A stretch of DNA of 64,000 nucleotides, taken from the NCBI GenBank assembly GCA_963752345.1, contig CAVVYA010000017.1:248001-312000 (forward strand), in the 5' to 3' direction. The notes beneath the pieces are model-generated. The model had not been told where the DNA came from. It made no database searches and worked only from the letters and a program-made list of their open reading frames with translations. Shown one piece after another: positions 1 to 8,974 of this stretch. Position numbers and translations under genes: made by a program. Source of the stretch: CAVVYA01 sp963752345 (GTDB taxonomy: Bacteria; Pseudomonadota; Alphaproteobacteria; SMXQ01). Within the stretch, counting starts at the first letter, position 1. Each line of letters opens with the position of its first letter.

Positions 1-184
1 CAAGGCGCGCTTCGGCGGCGAAACGCTCGACACGAAGATCTATCAGCGCGAGCGGCTCGACGTCGGCCACGAAATCCATGGGCCGGCGATCATCGAGCAG
101 CTCGACGCCACGCTCGTCCTGCCGCCGGGCCAGGTGGCGCGGGTCGACGAGGGCAAGAACATCGTGATCACGGAGGCCGCGTGA
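1..184 (+). CDS. Hydantoinase/5-oxoprolinase subunit A, C-terminal end (partial)
   Basis: The window opens inside this gene; the last 60 codons are present. The frame reads KARFGGETLDTKIYQRE and later GPAIIEQLDATLVLPPGQ, the typical end of the HyuA/OplaH ATP-dependent amidohydrolase family, where a GPAIIE(Q/E)xDxTxxxPPG block closes the protein. HyuA pairs with HyuB to hydrolyse hydantoins or 5-oxoproline at the expense of ATP in the cytoplasm. The stop TGA shares its last base with the ATG of hyuB (TGATG), so the two are translationally coupled. The substrate cannot be judged from the fragment. Confidence 0.85.
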   Translation, partial: KARFGGETLDTKIYQRERLDVGHEIHGPAIIEQLDATLVLPPGQVARVDEGKNIVITEAA

Positions 185-1942
185 TGGCCATTCGGATGAA
201 ACAGTCTGGCGATGTCGATCCGATCACCTTTCAGGTGATCAAGGCGAGCCTCACCGGCATCGTCCAGGAAATGCAGAACGCGCTGTTCCGCACCGGCTTT
301 TCCACCATCATCCGCGAATCCCAGGACGCCTCGTGCGCCGTGATGAACGCTGAGGGCGACGTGGTGGCACAGCACGTCGTGCTCCCGCTGCATATCGGCT
401 CCTTCCCGGTGTGCTGCCGAGCCGTGCTCGCGGCCTATCGCGACACGCTGGCCGAGGGCGACGCCTTCCTGATCAATCACACCTACGAGGGCGGCAGCCC
501 GCATGCGCCCGACATGGCGGTGATTACGCCGATCTTCGCGCCAGGATCCAATGGAGGCCGCCACATCGGCTTCTGCGGCACCCTGGCGCACAAAAGCGAT
601 CTCGGCGGCGCGGTGCCCGGCTCGTGCTGGGCCGGTGCGAAGGAGATCTTCGCCGAAGGCTTGCATCTGCCCGCGGTGCGCTATGTGCGCAAGGGCGAGA
701 TCAGCTCAGGAGATCGAGCGCATCCTCGCGGCGAATTCGCGCACGCCGGAGCTGGTGCTGGGCGATATCCGCGGCCAGCTCGGCGCCGACCGCCTCGGCG
801 AGGGGCGGGTCCAGGAACTGGTCGCCAAATACGGCGAGAACCAGGTGCTGTCCTGCCTCGACCAATTGATGGACAGCTCCGAAGCCGCCATGCGCGCCGC
901 CATCGCCGAATGGGATGACGGGCGCTACGAAGCCGAGCGCTTCGTCGACAATGACGGCATCGACCTCGACAAGCCGATCCGCATCCATGTCGCGGTCGAG
1001 AAGACAGGCGACCGCATCCTGTTCGACCTGACCGGCTCGGCGGACCAGGCGCGCGGCCCGGCCAATATCCGGCCGCCGCTGGTCCAGGCCTCGCTGGTCT
1101 ATTGCCTGATCACGCTGACCGATCCTTCCCTCCATATCAACAGCGGTTTGCTGCGCGTGGCGGAAACGAAGCTGCGCGAGGGCAGCGTGGTCAACCCGCG
1201 CTTCCCGGCGCCGGTCAATACCTACAACCCGACGGTGCACGCCATTGTCGAAGCGACGCTGGAAGCGCTGAGCGGTATCTCAGGCCGGGGACGCGGCGAT
1301 GGTCCGTCGAGCCGTTCCATCATCATCGGCGGCCGATCGACCCGCTCGGGCAAGGGCTATGTGCAATACGAGATTCTCGGCGGCGGTACCGGCGGCCGCG
1401 CGGGCAAGGACGGCCTGTCAGGCGCCTGCGCCAATCAAAGCAACGCGCGCATCGCGCCCATCGAGATCATCGAGAGCGAATTCCCCACCCGCGTGCAGCG
1501 CTTCGAATTGATCCCCGATTCGGGCGGGCCGGGCGATTTCCGCGGCGGGCTCGGTTTCGTGCGCGAATACGTCAATCTGTCGGAGGCACGCTTCACCCTG
1601 CGCTCGACCAAGCATCTGATCCCGCCCCAGGGTATCCGCGACGGCGGACCGGCGCGCGGCGGAAAATGCGTGGTCAACCCGGGCACGGCGAAGGCGAAGG
1701 AACTGCCGTCGCGCTATTCCGACTACCCGCTGCGGGACGGCGACGTGTTCCGCATCGAAACTCCCGGCGGCGGCGGTTTCGGCAACCCGCTCAACCGCGA
1801 TCCCGCCCGCGTGCTGCGCGATGTGCGCGAGGGCTACGTGACACCGGAGCACGCCGCGGAAAAATTCGGCGTCGTCGTGATAAAGGCGAAGGACGGCTGG
1901 CGGCTCGATGAGGAGGCGACGGCCGCGCGGCGGAAGCGTTGA
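184..1942 (+). CDS. Hydantoinase/5-oxoprolinase subunit B (frame broken near 703)
   Basis: HyuB-family protein, partner of the HyuA fragment upstream. The first part reads DPITFQVIKASLTGIVQEM, ALFRTGFSTIIRESQD and HIGSFP in frame 1. After about residue 173 (KGEIS) homology continues in frame 2 with AQEIERILAANSR and goes on through TPGGGGFGNP to the stop at 1942. The break is at AGCT 703-706; AGCGCT would restore frame and give KGEISAQEIE. The repaired length is about 586 aa, normal for the family. Start: ATG 184, overlapping the hyuA stop; a GTG at 181 is also in frame. Nothing else looks decayed, so a sequence error is more likely than a pseudogene. Confidence 0.8.
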
Positions 1943-1973
1943 CGCTCGACATCACCGCCCCATAAAAATCGTC

Positions 1974-1995
1974 ATGCCCGACTTGATCCGGGCAT
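1974..1995. repeat. Palindromic intergenic element
   Basis: Inverted repeat ATGCCCG (1974-1980) and CGGGCAT (1989-1995) around the 8-nt loop ACTTGATC, inside CGTCATGCCCG...GGCATCCA. It lies in the 147-nt gap between the convergent hyuB and glycosyltransferase genes. It resembles the short GTCATGCCCGG-type palindromes scattered between genes in many alphaproteobacteria, but only one copy is visible here. It could also fold as a bidirectional terminator, although it has no T run. Confidence 0.5.
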
Positions 1996-2089
1996 CCATT
2001 GCCAATGAAGTCCGGGGTGGCAAGTTTTCTTTGGCCTGAGATGGCAAAAATTAAGCCGGAGACCTTCACCGTCGGATGTCTTTCGTGGG

Positions 2090-3771
2090 CTACCGTGCCC
2101 AGTAAATCCGCAGGGATTCGCGCCGGCCGCGCGCGGTATTGAAACCCTCGACGATCCCGACGCGCAGCGGGCGGAAGCCGAGGTCGAGCGCGGCGTCGCG
2201 AAAATCCGCCTCGTCGCGCTCGGCGATCACCGCGATGGCCTGGGGATTCTTCGCCAGATGCTGGGCCGCGCCCGCCGGCGCTGGTCAGCAGCGTGTCGGT
2301 GCCGAGCAGGAAGACCAGGCTGGGCTCGTGATAGCCAACCGCCGCGACCGGCGGCCGCGGCACGCCGGTATCCTGCTTCGCGACCTCCGCGGCGACGCTG
2401 CGCGACAGCCATACCGAATCGACGCCTGGCAGCAGCCGGCCGAAGATCGGCGGCCACATCAGCAGAACGGCAAGCAGCGACACCACGGCCGCGCGGTTCA
2501 CATCCCCGCGCCAGGCCGCCGTTCCGCCGACGGCGACGGCGATCAGCGCGCCGGCGAGCGGCACGAGTGCCAGCGGCGCGAAGCGATGCTCGAAGTGCCA
2601 GGTGCCGATCGAGCAGCAGCGCGCCGAGCGCCAGCCCGAGCAGCGCCCACAGCACGATCAGCGCCCGCCCGGCCCAGCTCCGCAGCGTGGCGGCAAGCGC
2701 GGCCGGCGCGTCGCGCAGCGCCAGCCCCGCCATCAGCGCCACGGCAGGCAGCAGCGGCAGCACGTAATGGGGCAGCTTGGTCGGGATCAGCTCGAACAGG
2801 ATCCATCCTGGAATCAGCCAGGCGAGCAGGAACCGCAGCGCCGGCTCGCGCCGGTTGCGCCACCCCCAGATCACCGCCGGCCAGGCGAGCAGCGAAGCGG
2901 GCCAGAAGGTCAGGGTGATGGTCAGCAGGTAATAGCCCGGCGGCGCGCCGTGGGCCTCCTGGCCGCCGATCAGCTTGGGCAGCAGATCCTGGCCGACCGC
3001 CTCCTTGAGGAAGGCCGAATCGCCGAGCGAGACGGCGATGAACCAGGGAGCGGCGATGAGCAGGGCGAGCGGGATGCCGATGGCCGGGCGCAGCCGTGCC
3101 GCGAAGCCGCTGCGAATGCCCGCGATTCGGTCGGCGATCGACAGGGTGACGATGGTCAGAATGGAAATCAGCGGCGTTACCGGACCCTTGATGAGAATGC
3201 CGGCGCCTTGCGCGAACCAAAACAGCAGCACCATGGACAGAGCGATGGGCGCGCCGGTGCGGCTCCGCAGATAGACCCGCGCCAGGGCGAGCTGCGCCAC
3301 CACCACCGTGAGCAGCAGCATGGCGTCGGTCTTGGCGAGATGGGATTCGACGGTGAGCAGCAGCGATCCCGCCATGAAGAAGCCGGCGATCAGGCCGGCC
3401 TCGCGGCCGAACGCGGGCTTGGCCAGGGCGGCCAAAGCCAGCACCGTGCCGAGCGCGCCGAGCAGGGAGGGCAGGCGATAGGGCCAGATCTTGTCCTTGC
3501 CGAAGAGCTTGGCGCTGGCGGCCTGCAGCCAATAGATGCCGACCGGCTTCTTGTTGCGCGCCTCGTTCTGGAAACGGATGTCGATGTAGTTGCCGGTCTC
3601 GACCATCTGGCGCGAGGCCTGCGAAAACCGCGCCTCGTCCCGGTCGGTGGGCGGCAGGCTGGCGATGCCCGGCAGAAACAGGATGAGCGCGAACAGGGCG
3701 AGCAGGGCGTAGGCCCAGCGTCCGCGCCAGACCTGATGGGCAGCAAAAACGGAAGAGGGTGCGAAATTCAC
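2090..3771 (-). CDS. ArnT-like glycosyltransferase, GT83/PMT superfamily (two frame breaks)
   Basis: Integral membrane glycosyltransferase of the ArnT/dolichyl-mannosyltransferase type, which moves a sugar from an undecaprenyl-phosphate carrier to an acceptor such as lipid A at the periplasmic face. Seen: a first TM segment (YALLALFALILFLPG), then PPTDRDEARF, the acidic-pair catalytic loop of the family, followed by many hydrophobic helices (for example LLFWFAQGAGILIKGP). The soluble C-terminal part changes frame twice: at GTGCCA 2595-2600 (GTGCGCCA restores HLAHFEHRFAPL) and at the CGCG of 2267-2270 (one more CG gives GGRAAQHLAKNP). The gene ends ESLRIYWAR at 2090. The repaired length of about 561 aa is normal. 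It is divergent from the GT2 gene at 3976, a likely donor-making partner. Acceptor and sugar are unknown. Confidence 0.75.
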
Positions 3772-3975
3772 GGGCGGCCGAAGTTTCTGTCAGCGGGTCG
3801 GGCGGCACTTTAGCAGAGGTGCGGCTTTTGCGGCAGCAAAGCGCGGCCGGCCGATCCTGCGTTCGGATCCGGCAGCCGGGCGCCTCCTGGAACCGCCTGG
3901 GAAAAACCTAGCCTTCCGCGGCCCCCCATGGTAATGGCCCGGCAAGTTGCGCCCCGTTTTTCGTGGCCATTTAAG

Positions 3976-4731
3976 ATGGATCGCCTGCCCATGCTCTCTG
4001 TCGTCGTGCCGGTTCGCAACGAAGCGGAGAACATCCTCCCGTTGATCGAGGAAATCCACGCCGCGCTGCTCGACCGTGACGGTGTGGGCCGCTGGGACTT
4101 CGAGGTCGTCTATGTGGACGACGGCTCGACCGACGCGACGCCGGTCCGGCTGCGCGATGCGAAGGCGCGCTTCCCGCGCCTGCGCGTGCTGCGGCACAAG
4201 GCGAGCTGCGGCCAGAGCACCGCCATCTGGTCGGGCGCCAACGCCGCCAAAGGCGATTGGATCATCACGCTCGACGGCGACGGCCAGAACGATCCCGCGG
4301 ATGTGCCGGCGTTGGTCGAGATGGCCCTGGCGGCGGAGGGTCAGCCCGGCCCGCGCGTCGATCTCGTCACCGGCATCCGGCGCAAGCGGCAGGACACCTG
4401 GCTGCGCCGCATCAGTTCGCAGGTCGCCAATGGCATCCGCCAGAACATGCTCAAAGATGGCGTGCGCGACACCGGTTGCGGGCTGAAGGTCATGCGCCGC
4501 GCTGCCTTCCTGCGGCTGCCCTATTTCGATCATATGCACCGCTACTACCCGGCGCTGATCATGCGGGCGGGCGGCGCGATCCGTTGCGTCGACGTCAATC
4601 ATCGGCCGCGTGTGCGCGGCACCTCCAATTACGGTCTGCTCGACCGGCTGTGGGTCGGCATCACCGATCTGTTCGGCGTCGCCTGGCTGATCAAGCGGGC
4701 GAAGCGGCCGATTATCGAAACCGAAGGCTGA
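3976..4731 (+). CDS. Family 2 glycosyltransferase (polyprenyl-phosphate sugar synthase type)
   Basis: GT-A fold glycosyltransferase of the DPM1/ArnC-like group, expected to transfer a sugar from a nucleotide donor to polyprenyl phosphate at the inner face of the membrane. Seen: SVVVPVRNEAENI near residues 8-20, the nucleotide-binding VYVDDGSTDATP near 45-56, and the metal-site LDGDGQNDP near 99-107. At 251 aa it has no C-terminal TM pair, unlike ArnC. The ATG at 3976 (MDRLPMLS) is preferred because homology begins there; an in-frame ATG at 3928 would add 16 unlikely residues. It overlaps the next gene by one base (TGATG) and diverges from the ArnT-like gene. Confidence 0.8.
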   Translation: MDRLPMLSVVVPVRNEAENILPLIEEIHAALLDRDGVGRWDFEVVYVDDGSTDATPVRLRDAKARFPRLRVLRHKASCGQSTAIWSGANAAKGDWIITLDGDGQNDPADVPALVEMALAAEGQPGPRVDLVTGIRRKRQDTWLRRISSQVANGIRQNMLKDGVRDTGCGLKVMRRAAFLRLPYFDHMHRYYPALIMRAGGAIRCVDVNHRPRVRGTSNYGLLDRLWVGITDLFGVAWLIKRAKRPIIETEG

Positions 4732-5483
4732 TGGGCTTCCGCCGCTCCAAACGGGTGAACGCGCTCAAGCCCTACCTGCGCGGCTTCATTCTGATCGCCT
4801 CGTTCGTCGCGGCGGGCTTCCTGGTCAAGACGGTTGGGCTGCATGGCTTCTTCGACACCGACTGGATCGACCAGCAGATCCGCGGACGTGGTCTATCCGG
4901 CGAACTGCTGTTCGTCCTCGTCGGCGGAATGATCACCGCCATCGGGCTGCCGCGCCAGGCGGTCAGCTTCCTCGGCGGCTACGCCTTCGGCTTCGGCCTG
5001 GGCACCGGGCTGGCGCTGACCGCCTCGCTGTTCGGCTGCATTCTCGCCTTCTTTTACGCGCGGCTGCTCGGCCGCTCCTTCGTGCTCGCGCGCTTTCCCG
5101 AGCGGATCAAGCGCATCGACGCCTTCCTGCATGACCATCCGCTGTCCATGACCCTGCTGATCCGCCTGCTGCCCGTCGGCAACAATGCGCTGACCAGCAT
5201 GGCGGCGGGCGTGTCGGGTGTGCGCGCCTTGCCGTTCTTCCTCGGCAGCCTGCTCGGCTACGTGCCGCAGACCGTGATCTTCACTTTGCTGGGCAGCGGC
5301 ATCCATCTCGAGCCGGAGATCCGCATCGGCGCCAGCGTCGTGCTGTTCGTCGTCTCCGGTGCGCTCGGCATCTATCTGTTCCGGCGCTATCGCAAGAGCC
5401 GCGCGCTGGACGACGATGTCGACGAGCCGACCGACGAATCGGCGGCCGAGGCGCGCGCCGCCACGCCAGCGCGGACTCCGTGA
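4731..5483 (+). CDS. VTT (DedA/TVP38-type) membrane protein
   Basis: Inner-membrane protein of the SNARE-associated/VTT family, some members of which flip lipids, including undecaprenyl phosphate. Seen: an N-terminal TM (GFILIASFVAAGFLVKT), then hydrophobic helices including a VGGMITAIGLPRQAVSFLGGYAFG region typical of the domain, the RLLPVGNN loop, and a C-terminal TM (VVLFVVSGALGIYLF). The last 30 residues are a charged cytoplasmic tail. Length 250 aa. The start codon overlaps the GT2 stop, so both are made together. This fits a role with lipid-linked sugars, but that is inference from position. Confidence 0.75.
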   Translation: MGFRRSKRVNALKPYLRGFILIASFVAAGFLVKTVGLHGFFDTDWIDQQIRGRGLSGELLFVLVGGMITAIGLPRQAVSFLGGYAFGFGLGTGLALTASLFGCILAFFYARLLGRSFVLARFPERIKRIDAFLHDHPLSMTLLIRLLPVGNNALTSMAAGVSGVRALPFFLGSLLGYVPQTVIFTLLGSGIHLEPEIRIGASVVLFVVSGALGIYLFRRYRKSRALDDDVDEPTDESAAEARAATPARTP

Positions 5484-5484
5484 C

Positions 5485-6204
5485 ATGGCCCAAGAGACTG
5501 CAAAGCCGGCTGTCGTCCTGCTCTCCGGCGGTCTCGATTCGGCGACCGCGCTCGCGATCGCCAAACAGCAGGGCTTCACGCCCTACGCCCTGACCTTCGC
5601 CTATGGCCAGCGCCATGCGGTGGAAATCGAGGCGGGCAAGGCCATCGCCGCCGCCGCCAAGGTCGGGCGCCATGTCATCCTGCCGGTCGATCTGCGGGTG
5701 TTCGGCGGCTCGGCGCTGACCGCCGACATCGCCGTGCCCAAGGGCCGCTCGGAAGCCGACATGGCGGGCGCGATCCCGATTACCTATGTGCCGGCGCGCA
5801 ACACCATCTTCCTGTCTTTCGCGCTCGCCTGGGCCGAGGTGCTCGGCGCGCGCGACATTTTCCTCGGCGTCAACGCGCTCGATTATTCCGGCTATCCCGA
5901 CTGCCGGCCCGAGTATGTGCGGGCGTTCCAGGAGATGGCGAACCTCGCCACCAAGGCCGCCGTCGAGGCGCCCGAGGGCGAGCGGCCCTACCTGCGCATC
6001 CAGACGCCGCTGATGGACCTGACCAAGGCGCAGATCATCGCCCGCGGCCTGGCGCTGGGCGTCGACTACGGTCTGACGCGGAGTTGCTACGATCCGACGC
6101 CGGACGGGCTCGCCTGCGGCCAATGCGATTCCTGCCAGTTGCGGCTGAAGGGCTTCGCCGCGAATGGCATCGCTGACCCGGCGCCCTACGGCCCAAGCTC
6201 CTAG
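5485..6204 (+). CDS. queC: 7-cyano-7-deazaguanine (preQ0) synthase
   Basis: QueC turns 7-carboxy-7-deazaguanine into preQ0 with ATP and ammonia, the step that makes the nitrile of queuosine precursors. Seen: the PP-loop SGGLDS at residues 14-19, FAYGQRHAVE, PARNTIFLSFALAWAE, and a C-terminal zinc site of four Cys (about 201, 211, 214 and 217) in a CYDP...CGQCDSC pattern. Length 239 aa, standard. It starts 1 nt after the VTT gene stop. QueF, Tgt, QueA and QueG follow within 7 kb on the other strand; QueD and QueE are not in the window. Confidence 0.96.
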   Translation: MAQETAKPAVVLLSGGLDSATALAIAKQQGFTPYALTFAYGQRHAVEIEAGKAIAAAAKVGRHVILPVDLRVFGGSALTADIAVPKGRSEADMAGAIPITYVPARNTIFLSFALAWAEVLGARDIFLGVNALDYSGYPDCRPEYVRAFQEMANLATKAAVEAPEGERPYLRIQTPLMDLTKAQIIARGLALGVDYGLTRSCYDPTPDGLACGQCDSCQLRLKGFAANGIADPAPYGPSS

Positions 6205-6806
6205 GCGGCAGAATATTTTCCGTACCCTGATCGCGCTATGCGGCGGGCGGGCTGCTCGGATTCCTCGGCGAGCCAACCGCGATAGTGAATAACATGGCCG
6301 GCGATCGGGAAGGCCGCATCGATGTCGAACACGAAGCGGTCTCCCGCGCCGCTTTCGTTGCAGACGACGCGGGGCAGAGTCCAGCCGGGCATCGGCACGC
6401 CGAGCAAACGCCACTTGACCAGCCTCCAGTCAAGGCTATCGCCGCGCGTCGTCAATCGGAAATACAGCCCGAACGGGCCGAATTGCTCCATGAGCAACGG
6501 CGGATCGTGGGATTCGATGGCGCTCATCGTGCTTTGGTAGCGCCGGTCGGCGAACCGGCGGCGCCAATGCTCGCGGCCATGGCCGTCCGGTTGGAATAGC
6601 ACCTTGACCGGGACCTCATGGCCGGCGCGCGGCAGGCCGGCTAGCAGGCAGACCAGCCAGGGGAGGAATCCACGATCGACCGAGACATCGGCGAGACCGG
6701 ACACGGTGGTGTCCCGGTCCAGGCTGTGCAGCCGGCGCACCGGTTTGGCCAGCTTCTCGAACGCGTGGCCGAGGAGCTTTTCAAAGGGCGAGGGCGAGGT
6801 TTTCAT
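6201..6806 (-). CDS. DUF4166 domain protein (probably the tail of the upstream oxidoreductase)
   Basis: About 201 aa from ATG 6806 (MKTSPSPFEKLLG), containing DUF4166 with RLHSLDRDTTVSG, PVKVLFQPDGHGREHWRRRF, MEQFGPFGLYFRL and RVVCNESGAGDRFVFD. No function is known. In other genomes this domain is often fused behind a saccharopine-dehydrogenase-like domain. Here the preceding gene encodes exactly that and overlaps this one by 26 nt in another frame. Two more bases in the CCGAG just upstream (to CCGCGAG) would fuse them into one protein of about 580 aa. Its stop overlaps the last codons of convergent queC by 4 nt. Confidence 0.75.
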   Translation of the reverse strand: MKTSPSPFEKLLGHAFEKLAKPVRRLHSLDRDTTVSGLADVSVDRGFLPWLVCLLAGLPRAGHEVPVKVLFQPDGHGREHWRRRFADRRYQSTMSAIESHDPPLLMEQFGPFGLYFRLTTRGDSLDWRLVKWRLLGVPMPGWTLPRVVCNESGAGDRFVFDIDAAFPIAGHVIHYRGWLAEESEQPARRIARSGYGKYSAA

Positions 6807-7937
6807 GCTCGGACCTTTCGACGATGACATGGGTGTGGATGCGATAGGGCGCGAATTCCCGTTCGATGGCATCGAGCGGAAGAATACCGGCGCAGACATG
6901 GGCGCCGGGCTCGCGCAAGTCGCCGGTGCAGAGCAGACGGACGGCGGCAAGCGCGGGAAGCGTCGGAATGAATGGGCCGTGGCCCTGCTCGGCGATCAGG
7001 GTCCAGACCGCGCGAATGGATTGCCGGTCCGCGTCTGTGCCGCGTGCCTCGACCACCATGCCGCCGCGGTCGCGCTCCGAAATCTTTCAGGATTTGCGCT
7101 CCCCATTGAAAGAGCTGGCATGGGGCTCCAGGGAGCGGATCAGGCCCGAGCCGCACGGCGCAACTGGCCGCGACGAGCCCCAGATGCGACACGGTCAAGT
7201 CCCAGCCCGGCGCGGAAGAGGACGGAGCCGCGGACGTCGAATCGTTGCGCCACGACGTCGAGGTCCGGTGTCTCGCAGAGCGACAGCCAGCGTGCTCCCA
7301 GGCCATCGATTCGTCGCCGCGACAGCATGCCCCAGCCCGGCCGCGACACCCAGCCGCCGTTGTGGAAAACGCGCACCGGCTTGCCGGCAAAGGACAGGAT
7401 CGCGCGGATCATCGACAATCCGCGCGGCGACGATTGGTTGCCGGGCGAGATCACGATCTCGACCGAATCGATCCTGCGCCAATGTCGGGTGATGCGGTCG
7501 AGAACCGCGTTGGACAGTGCCGGTGTCGAGCTTGCGCCGCAGAGCGCGACGATTCCGGCGGCGCGGGCTTCCTTGTCGAAGCGCGAGAATCCGGCGACGA
7601 AGTCGCGCCCGTCGGCGAGATCGACATAATGCAGCCCGGCGGCAATCGCGGCGCGTACGAGGCGGCCGCCGTTGCCCTGGAAAGGACCCGCGGCATCGAC
7701 CACCACGAAGGCGCCGGTTGCGCGCAACTGCTCGGCCGTGACCGTGGCGTTATCGATGCTCGCGGTGCCAATTCGTGTGGGAGTCTTGTCGTCGGCAAGC
7801 TGCCGCGCCAGGACCTCGGCACGAGACGCATCACGACCGGCGATGATGACATCCAGATCCGTTTGGCCGATCAATCCTCGAACCAAGCGGCTGCCGAACT
7901 CGCCGCTGCCGCCGATGACGAGGATTTTCTGCGCCAT
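6781..7937 (-). CDS. Saccharopine dehydrogenase-like NADP-binding oxidoreductase (two frame breaks)
   Basis: Starts MAQKILVIGGSGEFGSRLVRG, a Rossmann GGSGxFG loop, followed by VVVDAAGPFQGNG and HYVDLADGRDFVAGF, the hallmarks of the saccharopine dehydrogenase/SDR-like family. The substrate is unknown. Homology leaves frame at 7211-7214 (CGCG; CGCGCG gives FRAPGWDLTVSHLGL) and again at 7071-7075 (one more CG gives ILKDFGARDRGGM). It then continues DADRQSIRAVWTLIAEQGHGPFIPTLPAL to the stop at 6781. Both repairs add a CG pair. It lies 2 nt after the DCC-family gene and overlaps the DUF4166 gene, with which it may really be one protein. Confidence 0.7.
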
Positions 7938-7939
7938 GC

Positions 7940-8359
7940 TCAGCGGCCCGCCGGTTCGTCGTGGATGAAGCGACGCGCGTTGTTCTGCGTCGGCACCATG
8001 CACGCCTGGGTCCTGCCGAACAGCCAATAGCGGTTCTTCATCAGCCGGTCGTAGAGCCAGTCGCGCACCGCTTGAGGCAGGAACCGGAAACTCGCGGCCC
8101 AGGTCCGTCCGAGTGTGCGCCAGACCACGACGGCGGCGTCGAACTTGAAATAGGCGAGACCGCCCATCACCACGGCGCTGGTCTCCGGGTGTTGCCTATC
8201 GATGCCGAGCCGGCGCGCGAGCGTTTGGCCATAGGGACTTTGGATCGGCACGAAGCGGAAGATAGCGTCGGGGTCGCGCTTGACGATAGACCGCACCCAG
8301 CCGGAGCAGAGCACGCACACGCCATCGAACAGAATGATTCCGTCAGGCACATCCGGCAT
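7940..8359 (-). CDS. DCC-family thiol-disulfide oxidoreductase-like protein
   Basis: Short protein (about 139 aa) of the DCC family (DUF393). It opens with PDGIILFDGVCVLCSGWVR: the D-G-x-C-x-x-C motif near residues 13-18 that names the family and resembles a thioredoxin active site. Further conserved points are FRFVPIQSPYG and FLPQAVRDWLYDRL. Exact activity is unproven for the family. Start at ATG 8359 (MPDVPDG); the open frame extends to 8512 but only as overlap with queF. It is followed after 2 nt by the saccharopine-dehydrogenase-like gene, which points to co-transcription. Confidence 0.8.
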   Translation of the reverse strand: MPDVPDGIILFDGVCVLCSGWVRSIVKRDPDAIFRFVPIQSPYGQTLARRLGIDRQHPETSAVVMGGLAYFKFDAAVVVWRTLGRTWAASFRFLPQAVRDWLYDRLMKNRYWLFGRTQACMVPTQNNARRFIHDEPAGR

Positions 8360-8429
8360 TGGCTTGGGCGGCCACGCTCTTGCCAAGATTTCCTCTGCTC
8401 GTCGTTTGCGACGCGGCTGCCGCTGGCGC

Positions 8430-8894
8430 TTAGCCCCGTCCGCGATAGGGTGCGACGCCGGTGTCGGGCACCCAGAGCCCTTCGGGCGCGGCGCCGGTCT
8501 GGTAGAATACATCGATCGGAATGCCGCCGCGCGGATACCAGTAGCCGGCGATGCGCAGCCACTTCGGCGCCATGACGGCGATCAGCCGCTTGGCGATCGC
8601 CATGGTGCAGGCCTCGTGGAAGGCCCCGTGGTTGCGGAACGAGGTGAGATAGAGCTTGAGCGACTTGCTCTCGACGAGCCGCTTGTCCGGCACGTAGTCG
8701 ATCACCAGGTGGGCGAAATCCGGCTGGCCGGTGATCGGGCACAGACTGGTGAATTCGGGCGCGGTGAAGCGCACGAGATAGAGCTCGCCCGGATTGGGAT
8801 TGGCCACGGTCTCGAGCTTTGCCTCGTCCGGCGACGCCGGAATCCGCGCCTCGTGCCCGAGCTGGGTAAGATTTTCCTGTTTCACGTCGGTCAT
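8430..8894 (-). CDS. queF: NADPH-dependent 7-cyano-7-deazaguanine reductase
   Basis: QueF reduces the preQ0 nitrile to the preQ1 aminomethyl group with NADPH. Seen in 154 aa: FTSLCPITGQPDF, with the nucleophilic Cys at about 52 and the general-acid Asp at about 59; the QueF motif ESKSLKLYL near 75; and NHGAFHE near 88-94. The length matches the short, unimodular type found in Bacillus and alphaproteobacteria, not the 280-aa E. coli type. It uses the product of queC (5485) and feeds tgt (9592). Confidence 0.95.
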   Translation of the reverse strand: MTDVKQENLTQLGHEARIPASPDEAKLETVANPNPGELYLVRFTAPEFTSLCPITGQPDFAHLVIDYVPDKRLVESKSLKLYLTSFRNHGAFHEACTMAIAKRLIAVMAPKWLRIAGYWYPRGGIPIDVFYQTGAAPEGLWVPDTGVAPYRGRG

Positions 8895-8974
8895 GGCAAT
8901 AGCTTAAGCTGCAAGGCCTGCAGTAACAAGTGAGGGCGCAGCCGGTCACCAAGCCTTGGCGATGCGTCAGCGCT

